A stretch of 31,268 nt of DNA, from positions 1 through 31,268 of IMG/VR virus record IMGVR_UViG_3300037189_001027; one strand, given 5' to 3'. How positions within the stretch are numbered: position 1 is the first letter of the stretch; the number at the start of each line of letters is the position of its first letter. The DNA comes from a virus. The translations under genes and the position numbers were made by a program. Of the stretch, positions 1 through 8,189 are shown piece after piece. The notes below the pieces were generated by a model. That model worked only from the letters and a program-made list of their open reading frames with translations. It ran no database searches and had not been told where the DNA came from.

Positions 1-687
1 AACGCTGCTTGGGTGGATCGCCGGTTCTGGGATAGCTCCGTATCCGCCAAACCAACTGATAAACCAGAGTCCACCTTTGTGGCTTTTGACTTGGCGCACT
101 CCCGAGACCTCAACGCAATTTGCACGTTACACAGGTATTCTGAAGAGAGGTTCTTTGCGGAGTTTCAGTTCTTCCTGCCGGAAGAGTCGCTTGACCTTGT
201 TCCAAATCACTACCGACCTACCTACCTACAGGCTGCGGCTAGTGGGATTCTCAAGTTCACTCCTGGTAATGTCACCGATCACGGGGAAATCGAGAAATAT
301 ATCCGCAACCTATGTGAGAAGTATGAGGTAAAGCAGATCAACTACGACCCGTACAACGCCGCTGCTTTGGTGGCTAACCTGTACGCGGACGGACTTCCGG
401 TGGTCAAGGTCGGCCAGGGCATGGCAATGCTGTCAAGCCCAAGTAAGGCCACAGAAGAGTTGATTATGAAAAAGGCAATAAACCACGATAACAATCCTTT
501 CGTAGGCTGGCAGTTAGGAAACTGCGAGGTTTACAAGGATGTCAACGACAACATCAAGGTTAGGAAAAACGAAGCAGACCCAAGTGCCAAGGTTGACGGC
601 ATTATTGCCATGATCATGGCGGTTCACGGCCACCTAGATAACGTATTTGTGTCAGAATCATTTGGATTTAGATCATTAGAGTGGTAA
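1..687 (+). CDS. Terminase large subunit, C-terminal part (5' end outside window)
   Basis: The frame is open from base 1, so the ATPase half lies upstream and only the nuclease half (about 229 residues) is visible. TerL cuts concatemeric DNA and drives it through the portal into the prohead. The RNase H-like nuclease pattern is present: FVAFDLAHSRD supplies a first metal-binding Asp, INYDPYNA a second, and KVDGIIAMIMA a third near the C terminus. The portal gene starts 24 bases downstream, the usual TerL-portal order. A GTG at base 13 is inside the gene and is not a credible start. Family assignment is from motifs and synteny. Confidence 0.9.
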   Translation, partial: NAAWVDRRFWDSSVSAKPTDKPESTFVAFDLAHSRDLNAICTLHRYSEERFFAEFQFFLPEESLDLVPNHYRPTYLQAAASGILKFTPGNVTDHGEIEKYIRNLCEKYEVKQINYDPYNAAALVANLYADGLPVVKVGQGMAMLSSPSKATEELIMKKAINHDNNPFVGWQLGNCEVYKDVNDNIKVRKNEADPSAKVDGIIAMIMAVHGHLDNVFVSESFGFRSLEW

Positions 688-710
688 AGTGACAGGAAAA
701 GGGGTCTGAC

Positions 711-2105
711 ATGGGCATTTTCGACGTATTTCGTAAGAAAACATCGGCAAAAGAAGCCAATACGTTGTTTGGGCAAACCGCCCTTGGCAACCAGATTACC
801 TATGGCGCGACTAAGCAAGGCTCCGTTCTAAACAGCCAACTGCTGTATGTAACGACAAGTTCTGTCAATGATGCTGGTCGGACTGTCGATGTGTCCATGC
901 TGTCGAGAAATTCGACGGTTATGTCATGTATTGGTGCTAAAGCGCGGTCCATTGCTCAACTTCCTCTGCGGGTTATGTGCCGCACTGAGGATGGCAAGTA
1001 CGTTGACGCTATTGAAGGCGAAGGCGTAACTGAGCGCAATAAGGCTAAAGCAATTCAGGTGATGAATCTGATTCAGAACCCTAATGCCTTCCAAAGCCAA
1101 TACGAGTTCTGGTATCAGTGGCTCATGTGGCATGAGTTGTCTGGCGAGTCTTTTACTATGTGGTGGAGGAAGGACCAGGGCAATCCTAGCCAGACCCCGA
1201 TTGAGATGTACATCCTGGATAGCACTCTGATTGCCGTTCAGGTAACTCCTACGCGGTATCCGTCCTACAGGTTGTCTACTCCTTCTTATGGATTCTCTAA
1301 GGACGAACCTTTGGCCTCGCATCAGGTCATGCACATCAAGGACATGGCATGGCAGGGCTCTGCGGGCTTTAACAAGGGCATCCTGGCGACGGAACTGGTC
1401 TCTCTTGATCAAGACATCGACCTGTACGCCAACTACGTCATGCTCAACGGGGCTAAACCCTCTGGCATGTTCGTAACCGAGTCGGTTATCCCTGATGGCA
1501 AGTACAAGGAAATCGCTGCTCGGTTGAAGGAGGCCTGGGCGAACATGACCGGAAGCCAGCGTACTGACGCTTCTAAACCCGGTCAGGGCATGCTGCTGGA
1601 CCAAGGCATGAAGTACATGCCGCTGGAGATGTTGACTCTTCAGGACGCTGATGCGCGAGAGTTGAAGCTGCAAACAATGAAGCGGATTTGCGGTGTATTT
1701 GGTGTTCCTCCTTCCATGATAGGAATCGGAGAGTCTAAGTACAACAATACTCAAACCATGCTGGATGAGTATTACAAGTCGGCCATTTACCCCATCATTG
1801 TCAACATCCAACAAAAGCTGAAGCAGCATCTGCTGTCTCAGTACCCTAGCCTTTGCATTGAGTTTGATACTCGGAACTTCCTGAAGGGCGCTCCGCTGGA
1901 TCAGATGAATTTTGCGAAGGCTGGCGTAACTGGTGGTATCCTTACGCCAAATGAAGCTCGAAACTACCTTGGAATGTCAGATATTGAAGGTGGTGATGAG
2001 TTGGTCGCAGATAAGAACGACACGGCAATCCCAGGTTCTAGCCCTCAAGACACGGGCGGCGGCGGTGGAAACCAGCGCACAAGGATGAACATTGGCACAA
2101 CGTGA
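711..2105 (+). CDS. Portal protein, HK97 family
   Basis: A 464-residue protein, normal length for HK97-family portals, which form the dodecameric DNA channel at one capsid vertex. Family features include the early MGIFDVFRKK segment, SCIGAKARSIAQLPLRV, LSGESFTMWWRKDQ, the FGVPPSMIG motif near residue 335 and MLDEYYKSAIYPI. The C-terminal tail is glycine-rich and low complexity. A good Shine-Dalgarno (aggaaaagggg) precedes the ATG. The gene lies between TerL and the protease, as expected for a head module. The 110 bases after it hold no convincing gene. Confidence 0.95.
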   Translation: MGIFDVFRKKTSAKEANTLFGQTALGNQITYGATKQGSVLNSQLLYVTTSSVNDAGRTVDVSMLSRNSTVMSCIGAKARSIAQLPLRVMCRTEDGKYVDAIEGEGVTERNKAKAIQVMNLIQNPNAFQSQYEFWYQWLMWHELSGESFTMWWRKDQGNPSQTPIEMYILDSTLIAVQVTPTRYPSYRLSTPSYGFSKDEPLASHQVMHIKDMAWQGSAGFNKGILATELVSLDQDIDLYANYVMLNGAKPSGMFVTESVIPDGKYKEIAARLKEAWANMTGSQRTDASKPGQGMLLDQGMKYMPLEMLTLQDADARELKLQTMKRICGVFGVPPSMIGIGESKYNNTQTMLDEYYKSAIYPIIVNIQQKLKQHLLSQYPSLCIEFDTRNFLKGAPLDQMNFAKAGVTGGILTPNEARNYLGMSDIEGGDELVADKNDTAIPGSSPQDTGGGGGNQRTRMNIGTT

Positions 2106-2215
2106 TATAAGAATTCTGGTAGCATTGGCAAATCAGGTGCGTAAGCCTATTGCTTTTGCTGCACCAGTTGCCCCTAAAATACAAGATAATGACCAAAGTA
2201 AACTAGGGGTCATCA

Positions 2216-2995
2216 ATGAAACTGAATCTGGTCTGCGAAGCGAAACTCAGCCTACCCGGAAAAGCCGAGGAAAGCGGAAAGATTGAAGCTCGCGTAACCA
2301 CCTGGGGTGCCCGAGAGGGTGCCGACGGTCGCAAGTTCTTCTATAAGCCCGAGGGTTTTGCTACCTGGGCCGAGCAATTCGGCAAGGCAGGCAAGCCTCT
2401 GCCCATGTTCCTCAATCACATGAGCGACTCCATGCCTGTAGGCGAATGGACTAGCTTTGAGTTTGATGATGAGGGCATGAACGCCAACGGGCGTCTTTAC
2501 CTGAACACCACTGCCGGGTCTGACCTGTATCAGATTATGACGGAAAGCCCCAATATGTTTGGTGGTGTTTCTGTCGGTGCCTATGCAGATGAATATTGCA
2601 TGGTGAAGGAAGACGGGTCCATGTGCGACCAAGACGACATGGACGAAGGCTACTTTCAGATCACCAACGGTGGCCTGCGGGAAGTGTCCGTAGTGATGTA
2701 TCCGAATAACCCGATGGCAGAAGTCAAAAAGTTGGAGTTCTTCCGGCCTGACGGTTCTGCTGATCTCAAGGTTCTGGAGTCGGCTCTGCGTGAGGCAGGG
2801 TTATCTAGGAAAGATGCGGTCACTGCCGCGTCTACGTTCAAGCAAGTCCTGGAACAGCGTGACGTTGTGAAGGATGAGCCAACTGCGCCGCAGCAGAGTG
2901 AGTCTGACGCGGAAGTGACCACTGAGGCGGAAATTCTCCAGGCTCTTGAAGAGCGCGAGTTGCTCCGTGTCCTGTCCCAAAAACTGAAAGGTTGA
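2216..2995 (+). CDS. Prohead maturation protease, HK97 type (peptidase S78)
   Basis: A 259-residue serine protease expected to act inside the prohead, removing the scaffold-like delta domain of the capsid protein before expansion. The likely catalytic His is H68 in FLNHMSDSMPVGEW and the likely Ser is S119 in GGVSVGAYADE, both typical of the family. The C-terminal third is charged and helical, which may serve as an internal scaffold or targeting tail. AGGGG lies upstream of the ATG. Its stop overlaps the ribosome-binding region of the next gene, so protease and capsid protein are probably translated from one message. Confidence 0.92.
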   Translation: MKLNLVCEAKLSLPGKAEESGKIEARVTTWGAREGADGRKFFYKPEGFATWAEQFGKAGKPLPMFLNHMSDSMPVGEWTSFEFDDEGMNANGRLYLNTTAGSDLYQIMTESPNMFGGVSVGAYADEYCMVKEDGSMCDQDDMDEGYFQITNGGLREVSVVMYPNNPMAEVKKLEFFRPDGSADLKVLESALREAGLSRKDAVTAASTFKQVLEQRDVVKDEPTAPQQSESDAEVTTEAEILQALEERELLRVLSQKLKG

Positions 2996-2997
2996 AA

Positions 2998-4326
2998 ATG
3001 TCTACCGTGATCCTCGAAAAGCTGGACCAAATTGAAGCCCAGCAAACCGCCAAGATCGAATCCGCCGTTGAGTCGGTGAAGGCTGAAGTCAGCGAGAAGA
3101 TTGCTGCTCTGGAAGCCAAGGTTGCCAGCGTTCAAACGCCCGCGATCATCCGCCCGGTTGCCAAGTCTGTTCGCCAGGACGTTAACCGTCTGGCCCGCGA
3201 ACAACTGAAGAACATCGTCGGTGGCAAGAGCCAGTTCGAGCGTGAACTGAAGTTCTTTGCTGACGAATCTCAGTACGAGGCGTACCTGAAGGAAGCCAGC
3301 CAACTGACCGCTGGCGGCGACGGTAAGGGTGGCCGCACTGCCTATGACCCCGTGTTCGCTGCTCTGCGTTTGGCTAACCCGATGCGCGGTCTGTCGCGTA
3401 CCGTGGCTACCGATGGTTCTTCGTATCAGTTCCGCGTGAAGACCGGCGATGCTGGTCCGCAGTGGGGCTATGGCATTCAAAATAACGGTGCCGCTACCAC
3501 GGAAGACACCAGTATTTGGCAGCTTGTGCTAAAGGACATCAACGTGCAGTTCCCGATCCGCACTGCGGCTCTGGACGACATCGATGGTCTGGAAGCCAAC
3601 GTGGTTGACGACATGCTGGCCGAGTTCGCCCAGGCTGAAGCCCTGTCGATGATCCAGAACAACGACCAAAGCGGCACGGGCACCTCGGTGTCTACCGGTG
3701 GCGCTGACGGTCTGCGTGGCCTGGACCAGTACGCTGGCGCTAACGCTACCTACACGGGTGGTAAGGTCTCTACGGCATCGTTCGGCACCTCTGGCACGGG
3801 CTCTACCTCGGGTCTGCATAGTCTCGCTACCTACGACCAGTTGACCTCCAACGTCAACACCGTAGCTGCCAATTCCGTGACCTACAAGGACATGATCAAT
3901 TGGATTTACAGCCTGCCGCAGCAATACTGGACTCCGAATGCCAAGTTCATGTTGAACCCGGTGTTCCTGGCTGGCATTCGCGGCCTGACCGACACCAACG
4001 GCGCACCGATCTTCAATCGCAATGAAGGTCTGAGCGTTGACGGCATCGTGGGTCAGTTGCTGGGCTTTGACGTTATCGTCAACAAGTATGTGGACAACCC
4101 CAGCCAAGCCACCACCGGCACGGCAGGTACGAACAGCTACTACCCTGGCTTCTTCTGCGATTGGAGCCGTTTCCACACCATCGTGGACCGCCTGAGCATG
4201 GTGATGCGCCGCTACGATCAGACTGCTCCTGGCTTCATCACTTTCTACGGTGAGAAGCGTTTGGGTACGTCTGTGCGCGATCCTAACGCGGGGGTGCGTT
4301 ATCGCTCGACGGCCACCGCGACCTGA
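2998..4326 (+). CDS. Major capsid protein, HK97 fold, with N-terminal delta domain
   Basis: A 442-residue protein starting at ATG 2998. A TTG at 2992 is in frame but overlaps the protease stop and is less likely. Residues 1 to about 100 are charged and heptad-like (LEKLDQIEAQQTAKIESAV), as expected for a delta/scaffolding domain removed by the upstream protease. The shell-forming part begins near LTAGGDGKGGRTAYDPVF. It ends with TAPGFITFYGEKRLGTSVRD, a typical capsid C-terminal signature. Codon use is strongly biased toward C- and G-ending codons compared with neighbours, fitting very high expression. A rho-independent terminator follows directly. Confidence 0.95.
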   Translation: MSTVILEKLDQIEAQQTAKIESAVESVKAEVSEKIAALEAKVASVQTPAIIRPVAKSVRQDVNRLAREQLKNIVGGKSQFERELKFFADESQYEAYLKEASQLTAGGDGKGGRTAYDPVFAALRLANPMRGLSRTVATDGSSYQFRVKTGDAGPQWGYGIQNNGAATTEDTSIWQLVLKDINVQFPIRTAALDDIDGLEANVVDDMLAEFAQAEALSMIQNNDQSGTGTSVSTGGADGLRGLDQYAGANATYTGGKVSTASFGTSGTGSTSGLHSLATYDQLTSNVNTVAANSVTYKDMINWIYSLPQQYWTPNAKFMLNPVFLAGIRGLTDTNGAPIFNRNEGLSVDGIVGQLLGFDVIVNKYVDNPSQATTGTAGTNSYYPGFFCDWSRFHTIVDRLSMVMRRYDQTAPGFITFYGEKRLGTSVRDPNAGVRYRSTATAT

Positions 4327-4330
4327 TGAG

Positions 4331-4358
4331 AAAGGGGGGATGATCTCCCCCCTTTTTT
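4331..4358 (+). terminator. Rho-independent terminator between the two capsid genes
   Basis: There is a perfect 10-base-pair stem, AAAGGGGGGA with TCCCCCCTTT, around a 5-base TGATC loop, and the 3' arm runs into six T residues (4353-4358). It starts 5 bases after the major capsid stop and lies 20 bases before the start of the capsid paralogue. The structure is close to ideal. Transcription of later late genes must then depend on readthrough, antitermination or a further promoter. Confidence 0.93.
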
Positions 4359-4377
4359 CAATCAACAAGGAACAGCC

Positions 4378-5379
4378 ATGATCGAGAAAATCCTAGACGG
4401 AATCAAGCAATCTATCCATGAGGGTCGGCAAGTCAAGATTGATTTGTCGGAAGCATCGTCCCTAACGGGTTCCGGTCTGGGCAAAGGCGGTCGGACTGTT
4501 TTTGACGACTCGTTTGCAGCACTTCGCCAAGCAAACCCTTTCCGGTTGGGCGCTCGGCAGATTCCTGTAAGCGGGTCTGATGCTCTTTTTGTTGCCAAAA
4601 CTGGTAACGCAACGAATTCCACACCGTGGGGATATACGCCTGCCAACAACACCGGTAGCCCGAATATCGATACGGCAATCTGGCAACTCCCAGTTCGCGA
4701 CATCTCTGCCAGCTTTCCGGTTCGCTCCGCAGTCCTGTCTGATGTCAACGGACTTGAGGCGACTCTGGTAGAAGACCTGATGCTTGAGTTTGCTGCCCTT
4801 GAGGGCGCATCGATGGCAGTCAATAGCGACCAAGCAGGATCGACCACAACGGCCACAGGCGCGACATCTGGCCTGCGGGGCCTGGATATGTACCTTGACG
4901 GTGCTACGTCGGCCTACGGGACTTCTGGGACCGCTATCACCAATGGTATCCACACGATTGCTACGCAGACTGCAACAACTGCTGTTGCCTACGCTGACCT
5001 GACTGCTGCTGTTAGCAAGTTGCCTTCTCAGTATTGGGCACTGCCAGGAAATGCTTGGTACATCCGTCCCCCCACGATTCAGGCTCTGCGTGACCTGAAG
5101 GACTTGCAGGGTCTGCCGGTATTCCTCGAAATCGGTGATGAGGATGGTGCTGCTGTAGGGCGGATGTTTGGCTTCCCAGTGATTCCAAATCCGTATCTCA
5201 GCACTACCTACCCGATCTATCTGGCTAATTGGCCGCGCTTCCTGACCATCGGTGACACGATGGAAATGAACGTGCAAATGATGGAACAAACGGCACCCGG
5301 CTTTGTTACCATGTACGCAGAAAAGCGTGTGGTTTCATCCGTGCGCGATCCGTTTGCTGGAGTGCGAGTCAAGGTATGA
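4378..5379 (+). CDS. Second HK97-fold capsid protein, paralogue of the major capsid protein without the delta domain
   Basis: A 333-residue protein that aligns through its length with the shell domain of the preceding gene. Matched segments include LTGSGLGKGGRTVFDDSFAA against LTAGGDGKGGRTAYDPVFAA, DTAIWQLPVRDI against DTSIWQLVLKDI, GLRGLDMY against GLRGLDQY, and a shared TAPGF.T.Y.EKR...SVRDP.AGVR ending. Only about 33 residues precede the first block, against about 102 in the major protein, so the coiled delta domain is missing. An AAGGA site precedes the ATG. It may form pentamers or a special vertex (as T4 gp24 does beside gp23), assemble as a minor shell subunit, or be a diverging spare copy. 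Homology is clear; role is inference. Confidence 0.9.
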   Translation: MIEKILDGIKQSIHEGRQVKIDLSEASSLTGSGLGKGGRTVFDDSFAALRQANPFRLGARQIPVSGSDALFVAKTGNATNSTPWGYTPANNTGSPNIDTAIWQLPVRDISASFPVRSAVLSDVNGLEATLVEDLMLEFAALEGASMAVNSDQAGSTTTATGATSGLRGLDMYLDGATSAYGTSGTAITNGIHTIATQTATTAVAYADLTAAVSKLPSQYWALPGNAWYIRPPTIQALRDLKDLQGLPVFLEIGDEDGAAVGRMFGFPVIPNPYLSTTYPIYLANWPRFLTIGDTMEMNVQMMEQTAPGFVTMYAEKRVVSSVRDPFAGVRVKV

Positions 5380-6026
5380 CCATAGAAAACATCGTCATCG
5401 GGGCTAATCGCAATCCGTTCAACTATGAAAAGGTTGAACAGATCGACCGTGACGTTGTTACTCCTTGGTTGAACATTGATGAGATCAGAGATCAGATCAA
5501 CCTGTATGGGGATACGTCCCAGGATGATTACATCTCTGGTCTTGAGCTTGCAACAAGGAACTTCATCGAAGACTATCTCGGCATGACGATTTTCCCGGCT
5601 AGTTACCGGGTTTATTACAATGTTGGTAGTCTTTACGGAACACCATTAACGCTTGATTTGCCGATTGTTAGTCAGAACTTTTATCCGACTCAATCAGGCG
5701 TCAACGTCAACGCGGTGAAGTATTGGAATAGTTCCAATGTATTGACGACGGTTGCTCCGAGTGATTATTTCTACGATCAAAGCGGCAATAAGATCATCAT
5801 CAATAGTTTGTCAACCAGCATTAGCACCCAGAGAACTAGCCCGGTTTTCTGTGAGTACACAACGGCATCTAATCCTCTTTCGGCATACCCTGTGATTAAA
5901 CAAGCGGGTATGCTGTTGCTGACGCATTGGTATAACACTAGGGCATCAGCTACTGAAAAGATCATGCGTGAGATTCCGTTTGGATTCCACGTTATGCTGC
6001 GTCCTTATAAGCCTCTTGTTCTATGA
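5376..6026 (+). CDS. Head-tail connector (adaptor), phiE125 gp8 family
   Basis: A 216-residue protein overlapping the previous gene by ATGA. It has the head-tail adaptor layout: a helical N-terminal part (ISGLELATRNFIEDYLGM), a central beta-rich insertion, and a C-terminal helix leading to IPFGFHVMLRPYKPL, close to the conserved P-F-G...L-R-P-Y ending of phiE125 gp8-like proteins. Proteins of this family form a ring under the portal. Position directly after the capsid genes agrees. Confidence 0.82.
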   Translation: MTIENIVIGANRNPFNYEKVEQIDRDVVTPWLNIDEIRDQINLYGDTSQDDYISGLELATRNFIEDYLGMTIFPASYRVYYNVGSLYGTPLTLDLPIVSQNFYPTQSGVNVNAVKYWNSSNVLTTVAPSDYFYDQSGNKIIINSLSTSISTQRTSPVFCEYTTASNPLSAYPVIKQAGMLLLTHWYNTRASATEKIMREIPFGFHVMLRPYKPLVL

Positions 6027-6364
6027 TTACAAGGTTTGAAACCATCGGCATCAACAACTTGTCGTTCACCAAGTCTGCATTTGGTGAGCAAGGTGTTGTG
6101 CAGACCTTGTGGTTCAGGACTAGGGCAAAGGTGCATGAGGTCAACAGTTCAATCAAGATTTCAGACAAGTATCGTGACTATCACGACATCACTGAATTTG
6201 AGATTAACTACACCCCAAACGCCAGAACAATCGTTGAAGACCCAGGTAATTATTCCATTACATATGACGGGGATTCATGGCGGATTGAAGACGCAAAGTC
6301 AGACAACAATCGGCAGCATGTAAGGATCTTGTGCTTCCGCAATGATCCGCAAACGGCAGTCTGA
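6023..6364 (+). CDS. Probable head closure / head-tail joining protein
   Basis: A small, mostly beta 113-residue protein, overlapping its upstream neighbour by ATGA and sharing one base with its downstream neighbour. Size, beta content (NYSITYDGDSWRIEDAK) and position between adaptor and tail completion protein fit the SPP1 gp16 / HK97 head-closure class, which plugs the connector after packaging. No single diagnostic motif is visible, so this call rests mainly on synteny. Confidence 0.6.
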   Translation: MITRFETIGINNLSFTKSAFGEQGVVQTLWFRTRAKVHEVNSSIKISDKYRDYHDITEFEINYTPNARTIVEDPGNYSITYDGDSWRIEDAKSDNNRQHVRILCFRNDPQTAV

Positions 6365-6783
6365 TGGCAACACAGCAGAATCCAGTTGATTACGCTAGGG
6401 CTATTCAGGCTCAACTGGCATCTATTGTTTCGCCTGTGCCTGTGTATTCGGCTTTTAACCGGAACTTCGCTCTTGAGCCTAAGTTTGTCACTTGGCAGCT
6501 TAGGAATGTCCACCAAGAAGTGTATACAGGTGGGAACCAAGCAAACAAAGGCATTGATCGTCCCGTCTTTCAAATCTCTATTTTCACGCAGGGAATGGAA
6601 GACGGTTTCACAATCAGTAACCAGATACTACAATCCCTGCATGGCTACACCGGAGTTTTCGGTGGGCCGACTTATGGGTTTTGGATTGCCAAGGCAGATG
6701 TGTTTTGGCTCTACAATTCCTATGATGATAAAGAAAAGATGGCCCAGGTTTTTCTGGACTGCACACTAGACATCCCAACTTGA
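6364..6783 (+). CDS. Probable tail completion / tail terminator protein
   Basis: A 139-residue protein starting at the last base of the previous stop codon (TGATG-type overlap). It lies immediately before the tail tube genes, the usual place of tail terminator proteins (gpU / DUF3168 type) that cap the tube and join it to the head. An alpha/beta pattern with a central VFQISIFTQGMEDG strand and a C-terminal VFLDCTLDIP strand is compatible. No catalytic motif is expected. Function is by position and general fold pattern. Confidence 0.55.
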   Translation: MATQQNPVDYARAIQAQLASIVSPVPVYSAFNRNFALEPKFVTWQLRNVHQEVYTGGNQANKGIDRPVFQISIFTQGMEDGFTISNQILQSLHGYTGVFGGPTYGFWIAKADVFWLYNSYDDKEKMAQVFLDCTLDIPT

Positions 6784-6793
6784 AAGGAAAATC

Positions 6794-7288
6794 ATGGCCC
6801 TGCCAAATAAAGTTCTGCCTGGGTTTAGTGTCGCTATGTATGCGCAACCTGGGGCTACTCCGACTCCGTTGACAACGGCGCAGCTTGCTCTTGTTGCAAG
6901 CGTCAGCCCGCTGGCGGTTTCCGGTAACCTGATGAACATTGAAGCGGTCCCGGCTTTCGGCCAGGATGATGCTTCTGCCAACTTCGCGGTTGCTGGTGCG
7001 CGTCAATCGGACAAGATTCCGACGCAATCTGCTCCGACCTCGCTGACCATCACTGCCGCGTGGAATCCTACGGACTCGGTTCTGTTGCTGCTTCGCGCTG
7101 ATGCGTACAACGGCACGGTTGACCGCACGTTTGTGATCTCTGCAACTGAAGGCGCGAATATCGTGTATTACGCCTTCAACGGTCGCGTGTCTCAGTGGCA
7201 GATCGATGCTCAACCCGGCGCTGAAGCCAAGGTGATGCTGACGATCCACCCCCGTGGCAACCAATACGGTTGGTCTAACAACGCTTGA
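6794..7288 (+). CDS. Major tail tube protein, copy 1
   Basis: A 164-residue, beta-rich protein placed between tail completion protein and chaperones, where the tail tube subunit is expected. Recognisable segments are MALPNKVLPGF at the N terminus, SLTITAAWNP in the middle and IDAQPGAEAK near the C terminus. AGGAAA lies upstream of the ATG. The next gene is an evident tandem duplicate, sharing about three quarters of aligned residues over the last 115 positions by hand count. Tube identity is inferred from position, size and composition. Confidence 0.75.
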   Translation: MALPNKVLPGFSVAMYAQPGATPTPLTTAQLALVASVSPLAVSGNLMNIEAVPAFGQDDASANFAVAGARQSDKIPTQSAPTSLTITAAWNPTDSVLLLLRADAYNGTVDRTFVISATEGANIVYYAFNGRVSQWQIDAQPGAEAKVMLTIHPRGNQYGWSNNA

Positions 7289-7296
7289 GGTAAATC

Positions 7297-7815
7297 ATGG
7301 CACTCCCAAGTAAAGTTCTCCCTGGGTTTACCGCGACCCTATGGGCACAGAGTGCGGCGACGCCTACCACGCTGTCTACTGCTAACTTGTCTGTCTGGAC
7401 AGCACAAGTGCAGAACATCGTTGGTACTGTTGCTGGTGGTCTTGGCACTACTGGTATGGCTATCCCTGTTGAGGCTATTCCAGCTTTTGGGCAAGATGAT
7501 GCAGTGGTGAACTATTCGGTTGCCGGTTCTCGGCAGTCGGACAAGATTCCATCGCAAGCGGCCCCTACCTCGCTGACCATCACGGCAGCATGGAACCCGG
7601 CTGACACTGCGCTGCTTCAAATCCGTGCTGATGCCTACTCTGGGACTGTGGATCGCACCTATGTGATCTCTGCCTATGATGGCACTAACGTGGTGGCTTA
7701 TGCCTTCAACGGTCGCGCCGCACAGTGGCAGATCGATGCCCAGCCTGGGGCAGAGGCTAAGGCAACATTCTCCATCCATCCTCGCGGTGGTCAGTACGGT
7801 TGGAGCAACAACTGA
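7297..7815 (+). CDS. Major tail tube protein, copy 2 (tandem paralogue)
   Basis: A 172-residue paralogue of the preceding gene, 8 bases downstream. It keeps the same start (MALPSKVLPGF), core (SLTITAAWNP) and end (GGQYGWSNN). It carries an 8-residue net insertion of Gly/Thr-rich sequence near residues 35-55 and diverges most in that N-terminal third. The copies may co-assemble, form separate sections of the tail, or serve as major and minor tube proteins. Its stop overlaps the ATG of the next small gene. Confidence 0.75.
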   Translation: MALPSKVLPGFTATLWAQSAATPTTLSTANLSVWTAQVQNIVGTVAGGLGTTGMAIPVEAIPAFGQDDAVVNYSVAGSRQSDKIPSQAAPTSLTITAAWNPADTALLQIRADAYSGTVDRTYVISAYDGTNVVAYAFNGRAAQWQIDAQPGAEAKATFSIHPRGGQYGWSNN

Positions 7816-7970
7816 TGGATGAAATCCTCGCACAGATGGTTGAATACAGGGGCGACCTCCAGCTTTTTGCTCGGGGTCTCCATGTAGACCAAGAAGAAGT
7901 CGAGTTTCTGTTGGAAGAGACAGAGCCCGACACTGCGGAATACATCTGCCTTCAACTGCTCAAACAATGA
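7815..7970 (+). CDS. Small acidic protein, 51 residues, unknown function
   Basis: An ATG at 7815 overlaps the stop of the tail tube gene (TGATG), and its own stop overlaps the next ATG (ATGA). The frame fills the gap between tube and chaperone genes without stops. The product, beginning MDEILAQMVEYRGD, is rich in Asp and Glu (QEEVEFLLEETEPD). Tight coupling on both sides is good evidence that it is translated. It could be a tail-assembly accessory factor. No family is recognised. Confidence 0.7.
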   Translation: MDEILAQMVEYRGDLQLFARGLHVDQEEVEFLLEETEPDTAEYICLQLLKQ

Positions 7971-8188
7971 CCACAATACAAAATACGAATGACTTGCTTG
8001 GTTTCCTGATTAACCAAGCAGAGTCAAGAAAAGATTGGTTCGGTTTTACTCAGCAAAGGCTGACTGCGGTTAGCCTTGCTCATGATATTGCTAAGAACCA
8101 TGCCAATACGATGAGCCCTGAAGAAGTGGTGGACTTCGCGGTTCGGGTTAATGACGCAATCTACCAAAACATAATCAAGCCAAGATAA
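7967..8188 (+). CDS. Conserved-looking small protein in tail operon, unknown function
   Basis: A 73-residue, mainly helical protein (TNDLLGFLINQAESRKDWFG at the start, MSPEEVVDFAVRVNDAIYQ later). It overlaps the previous gene by 4 bases and ends 1 base before the G-like chaperone. Small helical proteins here often help tail assembly, but no family motif is recognised and the role is unknown. Confidence 0.7.
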   Translation: MTTIQNTNDLLGFLINQAESRKDWFGFTQQRLTAVSLAHDIAKNHANTMSPEEVVDFAVRVNDAIYQNIIKPR

Positions 8189-8189
8189 T

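Noticed and set aside
924-1829. 301-residue antisense frame over the portal gene, with similar ones at 3529-4368 and 4462-5289
   Set aside because: They lie wholly opposite recognised structural genes whose biased codon use removes antisense stops. The products show no family motif and the strand disagrees with the operon.
2092-2286. 64-residue frame with TTG start spanning the portal-protease gap
   Set aside because: It starts inside the portal gene, ends inside the protease in another frame, and its second half is only an out-of-frame reading of the protease N terminus.
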